A stretch of DNA of 64,000 bases from Gammaproteobacteria bacterium (GTDB lineage Bacteria; Pseudomonadota; Gammaproteobacteria; Eutrophobiales; Eutrophobiaceae): contig JAJDUB010000035.1 of NCBI GenBank assembly GCA_022826885.1, forward strand, positions 1 through 64,000. Reading direction: 5' to 3'. The first letter of the stretch is position 1, and each line of letters starts with the position of its first letter. A program made the position numbers and the translations under genes. The notes under the pieces are model-generated. The model saw only the letters and a list, made by a program, of their open reading frames with translations. It was not told the DNA's origin and searched no databases. Shown here piece after piece: positions 17,197 to 24,220 of this stretch.

Positions 17197-19039
17197 ACGG
17201 CGCTGCAACCGCCTGACGCCGGCCGTCTTGTTGGCAGCCGGCGTTTTTTGTCTTATCCCTGCGGAAACACTTCATGCGCAGCAGCCTCAGCACCGGCATG
17301 AGGCGCCGGCACAGATACTGGCGCCCGGCTATCGTGTACTCGAATACGAGGCGCCCGAACCGGGCACCTATCAGTTACCCCCGCTGGGCAGGGCCGGTGG
17401 CGGCCTGGTCCTGGACGAAGCGGGGCGCGAACGGCCCCTGAATGAGTTCCTCGGCGACAAGTTCGTCGTCCTCAGTTTCATCTTCACGAGTTGCAACGAC
17501 GTAAACGGGTGCCCCCTGGCCACCTTCGTCCTGGGGCAGTTGCAGCAACGGCTGGACGCGGACAGGCGCCTCAAGGACCAGGTGCGGATGGTCAGCCTCA
17601 GCTTCGACCCGGATTTCGACACGCCGCAGGTGATGGTCGAGTACGGCAGGAAGTTCAGCCGCAACAACTATGACTGGCGCTTCCTGACCACGGCTTCGAC
17701 AGAGCGGCTGCAACCGCTGCTCCGGGGATTCAACCAGTCGGTGCAGAAGGAATACAACGAGGCCGGGGAATACACCGGGAACATTTCCCACATCCTGCGG
17801 GTGTTCCTGCTGGACAAGGCAAGCCGGGTGCGCAACATTTACAGCGTCTCGTTCCTGCATGCGGACACGGTGATCAATGACATCATCACGCTGGCCATGG
17901 AAGGCGGAGATGACGGCTTCGGCGCGGCGCCGCAGGCAACGGCCGGCGCAGGGGAGGGCGCGGCAGGTGATGGAGCCCTGTCCGGCCTGCCCGCGCTCGA
18001 AATCCCGGAAAACAACCCGCTGACGCAGGAAAAGATACTGCTGGGCCGGCAACTGTTCTTCGACCGGCGCCTGTCCCACAACAACACCCTTTCCTGCGCC
18101 ATGTGCCATATCCCGGAACAGGGTTTCACCAGCCAGGAACTGTCCGTCGCCATAGGCATCGAGGGCCGGACGCTGCGGCGCAACGCCCCGACGCTGTATA
18201 ATGTCGGCTTCGCCCGCGTGCTGTTCCATGACGCCCGGGAGAACCTGCTGGAACAGCAGGTCTGGACCCCGCTGCTGGCGCGCAACGAAATGGCCAACCC
18301 GTCCGTGGGCTTCGTCATCGACAGGCTGAAGTCCCTGCCCGAATACCGCGGCAAGTTTGAGCAGGCGTTCGACGGGAAAGGGCCGGGCATGGAGACCGTG
18401 GGCATGGCCCTGGCCAGTTACCAGCGCACCCTGAATTCGGCGGGCAGCGCGTTCGACCGCTGGTATTACGGCGGCGATAAAGACGCCCTGGACGAGCAGG
18501 CGAGAGCCGGCTTCGGGCTGTTCACCGGCAAGGCGCGCTGCGTCGCGTGCCACACCGTCAACCGGGATTACGCCCTGTTCACCGACCACGCCCTGCACAA
18601 TACCGGCATCGGTTACCTGGTTTCCATGGGGACACCGGATGACAAGGTTCAGGTCACCGTGGCGCCTGGCACCACGCTCACGGTGGACCGGGCCTTCATC
18701 ACGTTAGCCGGCAAACCGGCGCCCAACGACCTGGGGCATTACGAGATTACCGGCGACCCCGACGACCGCTGGAAATACAGGACACCCATGCTTCGCAACG
18801 TGGCTCTCAGCGCCCCGTACATGCACAACGGTTCGCTACGTACCCTGCGCGAGGTGGTGGAGTTCTACAACCGCGGCGGCATAAGGAATGAATTGCTGGA
18901 CCCCCTGGTGCAACCGCTGGGGCTGAGCGACGCGGAGATGGACTCCATCGTAGCGTTCCTGAACTCGCTGACCGGCAGCAACGTGGATGAACTGGTCGCC
19001 GATGCCCTGACCCAGCCGGTGGGGAACGTGACCCGGTAA
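17165..19039 (+). CDS. SCO1/SenC - MauG-like di-heme cytochrome c peroxidase fusion
   Basis: A 624-residue two-domain exported protein. The start ATG at 17165 follows GGGAGAAG and precedes a signal peptide ending 'AETLHAQQ'; an ATG at 17129 is possible but less likely. The N-terminal domain (about 60-250) is SCO1/SenC: a thioredoxin-fold copper site with Cys110 and Cys116 (spacing C-x5-C, not the usual C-x3-C) and His209 in 'NISHILRVFLLDK'. A Gly/Ala-rich linker follows (about 248-275). The C-terminal domain (about 280-624) is MauG/CcpA-like with two haem sites, CAMCH (311-315) and CVACH (459-463). It overlaps mtoX and probably matures MtoX by copper delivery and residue modification. Confidence 0.9.
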   Translation: MAPYPWRPITERRCNRLTPAVLLAAGVFCLIPAETLHAQQPQHRHEAPAQILAPGYRVLEYEAPEPGTYQLPPLGRAGGGLVLDEAGRERPLNEFLGDKFVVLSFIFTSCNDVNGCPLATFVLGQLQQRLDADRRLKDQVRMVSLSFDPDFDTPQVMVEYGRKFSRNNYDWRFLTTASTERLQPLLRGFNQSVQKEYNEAGEYTGNISHILRVFLLDKASRVRNIYSVSFLHADTVINDIITLAMEGGDDGFGAAPQATAGAGEGAAGDGALSGLPALEIPENNPLTQEKILLGRQLFFDRRLSHNNTLSCAMCHIPEQGFTSQELSVAIGIEGRTLRRNAPTLYNVGFARVLFHDARENLLEQQVWTPLLARNEMANPSVGFVIDRLKSLPEYRGKFEQAFDGKGPGMETVGMALASYQRTLNSAGSAFDRWYYGGDKDALDEQARAGFGLFTGKARCVACHTVNRDYALFTDHALHNTGIGYLVSMGTPDDKVQVTVAPGTTLTVDRAFITLAGKPAPNDLGHYEITGDPDDRWKYRTPMLRNVALSAPYMHNGSLRTLREVVEFYNRGGIRNELLDPLVQPLGLSDAEMDSIVAFLNSLTGSNVDELVADALTQPVGNVTR

Positions 19040-19072
19040 CGGATGCGGGTACGCGTCCCCCTCGTAATATCA

Positions 19073-19139
19073 GGGGTCAGAGTAAAATCACCCCTGACCT
19101 TGCCATCGGCAATGGATCTCAGGATTTTACTCTGACCCC
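19073..19139. repeat. Family A inverted repeat after the mtoX operon
   Basis: GGGGTCAGAGTAAAAT is followed, after about 35 bp, by its inverted copy ATTTTACTCTGACCCC. The element separates the convergent mtoX operon and the DUF1638 gene, a position suited to a bidirectional terminator. The spacer shares 'CTTGCCATCGGC' with the copy at 7742, so the whole 67-bp unit is repeated and not only the arms. Confidence 0.88.
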
Positions 19140-19146
19140 AGCTATC

Positions 19147-19170
19147 GGGACGGATTTCAAATCCGTCCCC
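19147..19170. repeat. Family B palindrome
   Basis: GGGACGGATTTCAAATCCGTCCC, a near-perfect palindrome immediately after the family A element and touching the DUF1638 stop codon. Confidence 0.85.
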
Positions 19171-19171
19171 T

Positions 19172-19837
19172 TTATGATTCCGCTACAGGGTAAGCCGCCG
19201 CGTTGAAGCCGTCGTGGGTCATACTCGTGACCGGTTGCTCCCGGTCCTCCATGATGGCCGCCAGCCGGCGCTCAAGGTCACCGTAACCCACGTGCCTGAT
19301 GTCGAGTTCAAGGCCCAGGGAAGCGGCGATTTCTTCGGCGCGCGCGAGCAGGTCTGCATTGTCTTCTTCCTGGGAAAAGTAAACCATGCGCCGGTAATTG
19401 CCGAACATGAGTTCCGTCAGTTCCGGGTGCTTGTCCAGTTTCAGCCCTTTTACGACGAACTTCTCCCAGGCATGCACCAGGTAATCGGTCAGGATAAACG
19501 TGCCGATCTCTTCCTCCATGGCCCTGACAAATTCCCCGCCGCCGAACATCTCGTAACAGTGCGGACCCGCCGGGCGCACCGCGCCGTATTTTTCCAGTAT
19601 ACCGTCCAGGTCGAAGGCGCCGCAGTGGCCGTAGACCACGACAATCCGCTGATATTTTCCATGCGCCTGCTTCAGGCGCGCTTCCACGGCCGGACCGATC
19701 TTCGCCGGCTCCATGTGCAGCCTGGCGTCAATCGCCTCGAACTCGGCATCCCAGCCGTTTTTCCTGATGATGTCCTTGACCTCCCGTCCCAGGGCGGCGC
19801 AGGCGATGAATAATGTTTTCGGTGTGTCAGCCGTCAT
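19172..19837 (-). CDS. DUF1638 family protein
   Basis: A 221-residue cytoplasmic protein of the DUF1638 family. Conserved features visible are 'FIACAALGREV' near the N-terminus, 'RIVVVYGHCGAFDLDG', and 'GPHCYEMFGGGEFVRAMEEE', giving three Cys that could bind metal. DUF1638 genes often lie near corrinoid methyltransferase systems in methylotrophic organisms, but no such gene is here and no reaction is established. It is divergent from the tautomerase gene with 89 bp between starts. Confidence 0.75.
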   Translation of the reverse strand: MTADTPKTLFIACAALGREVKDIIRKNGWDAEFEAIDARLHMEPAKIGPAVEARLKQAHGKYQRIVVVYGHCGAFDLDGILEKYGAVRPAGPHCYEMFGGGEFVRAMEEEIGTFILTDYLVHAWEKFVVKGLKLDKHPELTELMFGNYRRMVYFSQEEDNADLLARAEEIAASLGLELDIRHVGYGDLERRLAAIMEDREQPVTSMTHDGFNAAAYPVAES

Positions 19838-19926
19838 CGTAACGGGATGCTCTCGTTTTCAGGCAGGTAAGGCCGCATGCTACAATTTAAAGTACGATTC
19901 AAAAAATATTCAAGTAATAAATACTC

Positions 19927-20367
19927 ATGCCTACCTACACAGTCACTCATTCAGCCCTGGACCTGGACCCGGAGCAGAAAAACCAAATAGCAAACGGAAT
20001 AACCGAAGTGCATAACAGGGTCACCGGGGCAAACAAATATTTTGCCCAGGTGATATTCAATGAGAAATCCGTGGGAAGCCATTTCATGGGCGGGAAACTC
20101 GTCTCCGAACCGCAATTGTTCCTGCACGGTGAAATCCGTTCAGGAAGAACGGAAGCAGTAAAGAAACAATTGATCCTGGAATTAAGGGACGTCCTGACCA
20201 GGGTTTCAGGATTGGACCAGTCAGATGTCTGGGTCTACATCCTCGACCTGCTGCCGAACCAGATGATCGAATACGGAGAAGTCCTGCCTGAGTCCGGCAA
20301 GGAAAACGAGTGGTATTCCAACCTGTCCCCGGAACTGAAGGAGAAACTGTCTCGGCTGGATGAGTAG
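19927..20367 (+). CDS. cis-CaaD-like tautomerase superfamily protein
   Basis: A 146-residue tautomerase-superfamily enzyme of the cis-3-chloroacrylate dehalogenase (cis-CaaD)/Cg10062 family. After removal of Met, Pro1 is the N-terminal catalytic base. All six residues described for cis-CaaD fall at the same numbers: Pro1, His28, Arg70, Arg73, Tyr103 and Glu114. Local similarity is strong, for example 'VWVYILDLLPNQMIEYG' and 'LSPELKEKL'. Cg10062 shares these six residues but is a poor dehalogenase that hydrates and decarboxylates acetylenic acids, so substrate cannot be set from sequence. The product in either case would be malonate semialdehyde or acetaldehyde. It is convergent with the BKACE gene. 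Confidence 0.88.
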   Translation: MPTYTVTHSALDLDPEQKNQIANGITEVHNRVTGANKYFAQVIFNEKSVGSHFMGGKLVSEPQLFLHGEIRSGRTEAVKKQLILELRDVLTRVSGLDQSDVWVYILDLLPNQMIEYGEVLPESGKENEWYSNLSPELKEKLSRLDE

Positions 20368-20433
20368 GCAGGATGTATAGACCAGCTGATCAATCAAAGT
20401 TACCTTACCCGTACTCACCGGCAATATAAATCC

Positions 20434-21249
20434 TTACTTCGGAAATAACCGTCTTGCGGCCTCGGCGTCCGCAATCCCATTTCCTGACTCACGGACTATA
20501 TCTGCGGTCGAACGTACAAGCTCTGCGTTGTCGGCTGCAGTGATCCCCGGTCTGACCTCCAGGTTATTCTCAAACCCTACCCGGCAGTGTCCGCCCAGCC
20601 TGACTGCCTCTTCCATCACCGACAACTCATTGGCTCCGAAGGCGCACACCATCCAGGGCGACGGGCGTTCGAGAGCCTCCAGGTATTCTGCCAACTGTGA
20701 GGGGTGGCTGGCCTGTTTTCCGTAGCGTCCGAGGACAAATAACAGCATGTGGGTTTCGCCCGGAATAATGCCTTGCTGACACAGGTGTTCGTACCAGTGT
20801 ATGTCATCAGGGCCATACAGAATATACTGGACCTGGGTCCTGTTCCGATACAGGACTTCCAGGAACCTGGCGCCTGTCTCAATTGCTGAAACGTCTTTAA
20901 TATATTCCCGTAAACCCAGGGACACACACTCCGGCATCAGCGCCTTGACGGCTGCCATCTGCTGGTCTGCAGTAAACATTCCTGCCCCTTCGGAACTGAC
21001 CTGGATCAGCATTTTGTCGCCCACGCGCCGTTTCACGGCCGCAATGGCTTTCTCATAGCGCCAAGGGTCCAAACTGTGGCTGCCCTCATCGTCCCGCACG
21101 TGCAGATGAATCATTGCTGCGCCTGCCTGCGCGCAACTCAGGGCAGTTTCAGCAATTTCGCCAGACGTCAGGGGCAGGGCGGCATGATCCCTGCGACTGA
21201 GGCGGGCGCCGTTGGGCGCGACGGCAATAAGGACTTCCCGCTTGTTCAC
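20434..21249 (-). CDS. BKACE (DUF849) beta-keto acid cleavage enzyme
   Basis: A 271-residue TIM-barrel enzyme of the beta-keto acid cleavage family, which condenses a beta-keto acid with acetyl-CoA and splits it to acetoacetate and a new acyl-CoA. Zinc ligands are visible: His48 and His50 in 'MIHLHVRDDEG' and Glu227 in 'VGFENNLEVRPG'. The N-terminal 'IAVAPNGARLSRRDHAALPLT' is the family's substrate-carboxylate region. It lies downstream of tetR on the same strand (67-bp gap) and may be its target. The keto-acid substrate is not predictable here. Confidence 0.88.
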   Translation of the reverse strand: MNKREVLIAVAPNGARLSRRDHAALPLTSGEIAETALSCAQAGAAMIHLHVRDDEGSHSLDPWRYEKAIAAVKRRVGDKMLIQVSSEGAGMFTADQQMAAVKALMPECVSLGLREYIKDVSAIETGARFLEVLYRNRTQVQYILYGPDDIHWYEHLCQQGIIPGETHMLLFVLGRYGKQASHPSQLAEYLEALERPSPWMVCAFGANELSVMEEAVRLGGHCRVGFENNLEVRPGITAADNAELVRSTADIVRESGNGIADAEAARRLFPK

Positions 21250-21316
21250 GGGTCAGAATCGGTACTCGTTGAGTTCACCGGCATGCGCTTCTTCCAATCC
21301 GGCAGCGATTTTCTGA

Positions 21317-21928
21317 CTATTCTGATCCGGAGTTGCATAAAATCGGGACTGTGAATTCGATAAATCGTTTCAGGGAGGCCTGTGACTCTCCCGCTCGTGC
21401 CCGAATGGCAATTGTATGCAGTGCACCCTGTGCAAGTTTTCCGGCATTTGATGCATCCATATTTTTTGGATAATCCCCCTGCTCCTGGGCATTTGCGAAA
21501 AGCACTTGAAAGAATTCATCCACCTCGACAAGGGTATCACTGATTTTTTCCTTGATTACCGGCTGATTGATGACCTCTGCCGGTGCGGTACAGAAGATAA
21601 AACATCCCTGCGCAGGCCGACTTGAGAAATAGACCTTGAGTGCCGAGAGGTAAGTATTCATCAGGGCCGTTTCCAGATCGTATTCAGAGTCCAGGTACTT
21701 TCCGACTGCTCTACGCATCTGTTTGCGAAAGGAGTCCATAGCGTGGAGATAGATCGACTCTTTATCACCGAAGGCATTATAAATACTGGGTCGATTCATA
21801 TTCATGGCCTCGGAAATATCATCCAGAGAAGTTGCGGAATACCCTTTCTCCGAGAATAAAGACAGGACACTGGTTAATACCTGTTCCCGGTCATACTGAC
21901 GGGGACGCCCCCGGGTTTTCTCATTCAT
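21317..21928 (-). CDS. TetR/AcrR-family transcriptional regulator
   Basis: A 203-residue TetR regulator. The N-terminal HTH lies at about residues 12-60 ('EKGYSATSLDDISEAMNM' then 'RPSIYNAFGDKESIYLHAM'). The rest is an all-helical ligand domain with 'SRPAQGCFIFCTAPAEV', typical of the AcuR/YcdC-like group that senses small organic acids or other metabolites. Its start codon lies inside one arm of a perfect 23+8+23 palindrome shared with the divergent HD gene, so autorepression is likely. Confidence 0.92.
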   Translation of the reverse strand: MNEKTRGRPRQYDREQVLTSVLSLFSEKGYSATSLDDISEAMNMNRPSIYNAFGDKESIYLHAMDSFRKQMRRAVGKYLDSEYDLETALMNTYLSALKVYFSSRPAQGCFIFCTAPAEVINQPVIKEKISDTLVEVDEFFQVLFANAQEQGDYPKNMDASNAGKLAQGALHTIAIRARAGESQASLKRFIEFTVPILCNSGSE

Positions 21929-21980
21929 TTTGTACCAGTTCGTATAATATATGCTACTATTATACGAACTGGTACAAAAT
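21927..21980. promoter_or_regulatory. Perfect palindromic TetR operator
   Basis: Arms at 21927-21949 and 21958-21980 are exact reverse complements (23 bp each) around the 8-nt loop TATGCTAC. The inner core of each arm is ACCAGTTCGTATAATA. The left arm includes the first two bases of the tetR start codon, and each arm contains a TATAAT hexamer. Binding here would block both divergent promoters. Confidence 0.85.
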
Positions 21981-21987
21981 TAAACAA
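21959..21987 (-). promoter_or_regulatory. Sigma-70 promoter of tetR
   Basis: On the minus strand TTGTTT (21987-21982), a 17-bp spacer and TATAAT (21964-21959) form a good sigma-70 promoter about 30 bp upstream of the tetR ATG. A TATAAT on the plus strand (21943-21948) is the probable -10 of the divergent HD gene, but no convincing -35 accompanies it. Confidence 0.65.
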
Positions 21988-22006
21988 CTCCCGGTAATAA
22001 AAAGTT

Positions 22007-22768
22007 ATGACCAATTTAACGACAAGTCTTGACCGCAAATCTCCACTAGCCGCTATATCTCGTGTTCTGGGTGTCAGAATTCGTGGGCAAATGTGGAAAC
22101 TGGTGCGTAGTATGGGAATTAATCGGCCACGCAATATTGAACTGGAAGAACTGGCGCCACCTGACAGTAAATCGGCCACTAAGGCGACCGGGCTTGTACA
22201 AAAAGTAAACTCCCCGGAAATCTTTTTACATTGCCTGCGCAGCTACAAATTCAGTGTTGCTATCGGTATGCATATCGGTGAGAAATTTGATCGGGAAGTC
22301 CTGTATCTCGCTACTATCATGCATGACTTAAGCTTGTCGAAAGAATATGCCGGTCCGGATGATTTTGAATTGGAAAGCGCGCGGGGAGCCCATGGTTTTC
22401 TATTGGAAAGTGGATATGACAAGGAGAAGACCGATATTATTCATGAGGCAATTGCACTACATACTTCTGCGGGCGAAGCCAGTAAAGGAGACCCGGAAGT
22501 CCGATTGGCCCATTTCGGCATAGGACTCGATGTGCTTGGGATACAACAGCACAACATAGCACGGCGAACTATTGAAGCTGTGATTCAGGCACACAGCCGC
22601 GCAAATTTTCCTGAAGCACTACTTAATGAAGTTACACTTGACGCGGCCAACAAACCAGACAGTCATATAAGGGGATTCCTGGATCTTGGGCTCGGTAAAG
22701 GGATGCATGCCAACCCGCTATGCAAAATGCAAAGGCGTCTTACGCATTCCGAGCAAGCTGCAACATAG
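22007..22768 (+). CDS. HD-domain hydrolase, cyanamide hydratase-like
   Basis: A 253-residue HD-superfamily metal enzyme. Likely metal ligands are His75 in 'FLHCLRSYKF', His106-Asp107 in 'ATIMHDLSL', His146 and His152 in 'IIHEAIALHTSAGE', and Asp175 in 'FGIGLDVLG'. The 'HCLRSY' segment and the order of ligands resemble the cyanamide hydratase-like HD group, which includes hydrolases of small nitriles and unassigned proteins. It is divergent from tetR across the palindromic operator and so is its most likely target. The gene is AT-richer than the flanking housekeeping genes. Substrate unknown. Confidence 0.8.
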   Translation: MTNLTTSLDRKSPLAAISRVLGVRIRGQMWKLVRSMGINRPRNIELEELAPPDSKSATKATGLVQKVNSPEIFLHCLRSYKFSVAIGMHIGEKFDREVLYLATIMHDLSLSKEYAGPDDFELESARGAHGFLLESGYDKEKTDIIHEAIALHTSAGEASKGDPEVRLAHFGIGLDVLGIQQHNIARRTIEAVIQAHSRANFPEALLNEVTLDAANKPDSHIRGFLDLGLGKGMHANPLCKMQRRLTHSEQAAT

Positions 22769-22809
22769 TTCCTGCTTGTTGGATCGTTGAAAAACAAGTA
22801 AGTGTCTAG

Positions 22810-22841
22810 CACAAGAGGGTCGGCCAACACAAGAGGGTCGG
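22810..22841. repeat. Short direct repeat upstream of higB
   Basis: CACAAGAGGGTCGG occurs at 22810-22823 and again at 22828-22841. The 287-bp region 22769-23055 between the HD gene and higB holds this repeat and the higB promoter region; no further gene is visible there. Confidence 0.6.
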
Positions 22842-23055
22842 ACCAATATCACTCAATATAACTTTTTGATTGTAAAGAATAAAATTCTCAATGTCGCTCC
22901 GTTTTAAGGATTAGAACTGGTTTTTCATGGTGAAAAACATCGTGCTAAGACGAGTGGCATTTCATAAGCACTGTGTCACCAGAATTCCAACTATGTTTAT
23001 GCTTGCAAATAGTAACCAGGCACGTTACAATGATACAAATTCAAGGAGATGACTT

Positions 23056-23364
23056 TTGATTCACAGTTTTCGGGACCGGTGGCTACGGGACTTCTATCTG
23101 GAAGATATAGCCGGAAAGAAAATTCCCGCTGTGATCAAGGATCGGTTGTTCCGAAAGTTGCAATTAATTGATGATGCAACCTGTGACCTCGACTTGCGGT
23201 CGCCACCGAGCAACCATTTTGAAAAGCTGACAGGAAAACTGGCGGGCAAACATTCCATCCGCATCAATAAACAATGGAGGCTGGTGTTTACATGGACTGA
23301 TGAACATGGTGAGGCACGGGGCATTTATCTGGACAATCACGATTATCGGTCAGGCAGGCTATGA
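23056..23364 (+). CDS. higB: HigB-type (RelE superfamily) toxin
   Basis: A 102-residue RelE/HigB ribosome-dependent mRNA interferase. The start is TTG at 23056, supported by AAGGAG at 23043-23048. Family features: 'RDFYLEDIAGKKIPAVI', 'LRSPPSNHFEKLTGKLAGKHSIRI' and 'QWRLVFTWTDEHGEA' with the C-terminal 'YLDNHDYR'. The toxin gene comes first, as in host-inhibition-of-growth (HigBA) loci, and overlaps the antitoxin start by ATGA. Confidence 0.93.
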   Translation: MIHSFRDRWLRDFYLEDIAGKKIPAVIKDRLFRKLQLIDDATCDLDLRSPPSNHFEKLTGKLAGKHSIRINKQWRLVFTWTDEHGEARGIYLDNHDYRSGRL

Positions 23365-23663
23365 ATATCACGAAACGGCAACCCGTCAGTGTTGGTGAGA
23401 TGATTTCCGAGGAATTTCTCGTGCCTATGGGACTGACCCAGGGACAACTGGCGGAGGCGATGGGTGTGAGTCGGAAAACCGTCAACGAACTGTGTACTAA
23501 TCGCCGCGCCATTACTGCCGATACCGCATTGATGCTTGCCACGGTTTTCGGCAACTCTGCTGAATTCTGGTTGAACCTGCAGCAACGCAATGAGCTCTGG
23601 AAGGCGCTTAATACGACAAAGCGCCGGTCTCGAATAGAGAAGGCGAAACCTATAGCCGCTTAA
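23361..23663 (+). CDS. higA: HigA-type antitoxin
   Basis: A 100-residue XRE-family HTH antitoxin of the HigA type ('ISEEFLVPMGLTQGQLAEAM', 'GVSRKTVNELCTNRRAITA', 'ALMLATVFGNSAEFWLNLQ'). It neutralises HigB and represses the operon. Start codon overlaps the higB stop (ATGA at 23361). Confidence 0.95.
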   Translation: MNITKRQPVSVGEMISEEFLVPMGLTQGQLAEAMGVSRKTVNELCTNRRAITADTALMLATVFGNSAEFWLNLQQRNELWKALNTTKRRSRIEKAKPIAA

Positions 23664-23693
23664 TAGTTTTTATCAATTCCATCTACATCATTG

Positions 23694-24209
23694 TCATTGA
23701 CAGTTAAACAACAAGTAATCCAGCAATCTCCCGAGTTCGGTAACATCATCACGCCGCTCGTCCAATAAATCCTTGGGAAAATTCGCTTGATAGTCTTTCG
23801 GGCTCGTCAGTGGAGCCGGAACTGCATCGCTTACCCGCGCTTTACACTCGGCACTTGTGGGCGGTACATACTTACCAAGGATTTTGAGCAACAGCCCTTC
23901 GAGACAAGGTTCCGTTTTTATAATTTGTATCCTTTTTGACCTGGCCCGCCTGCGTGCCGCCGTCGACATTTCAATGTCGGCATCGAGTAATGCTAAAACC
24001 CGGTCGTAGGCCGCATTTTGACGGTGTCTGATAGCATAATCCACGACATGATCAGGCCCTTTGCCGTGAGCATTACGAATTTTGGCGCTTACCCCAGAGC
24101 CCCGGCTGATGTATAGAGATTTTATATGCTTGAGAAATGCTGAATCAGATGCACCCTCACCGACCAACAGGATGGTATGGCGTGCGGTGCGTCCCTTGCG
24201 TAAAGCCAT
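23694..24209 (-). CDS. RloB/TOPRIM-like protein, partner of the AAA ATPase
   Basis: A 171-residue protein with a TOPRIM-like layout: 'ILLVGEGASDSAFLKHI' near the N-terminus (Glu18 in a GEG motif) and 'RVLALLDADIE' (Asp76 and Asp78 in a DxD motif), followed by a helical C-terminal part with 'PCLEGLLLKILG'. This matches the RloB/AbiLii-type family found beside RloA-like ATPases. It starts 11 bp after the ATPase stop codon, so the two form an operon. It is a putative nuclease effector or sensor; no activity is proven for this exact pair. Confidence 0.75.
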   Translation of the reverse strand: MALRKGRTARHTILLVGEGASDSAFLKHIKSLYISRGSGVSAKIRNAHGKGPDHVVDYAIRHRQNAAYDRVLALLDADIEMSTAARRRARSKRIQIIKTEPCLEGLLLKILGKYVPPTSAECKARVSDAVPAPLTSPKDYQANFPKDLLDERRDDVTELGRLLDYLLFNCQ

Positions 24210-24220
24210 CTGTCAATCAA

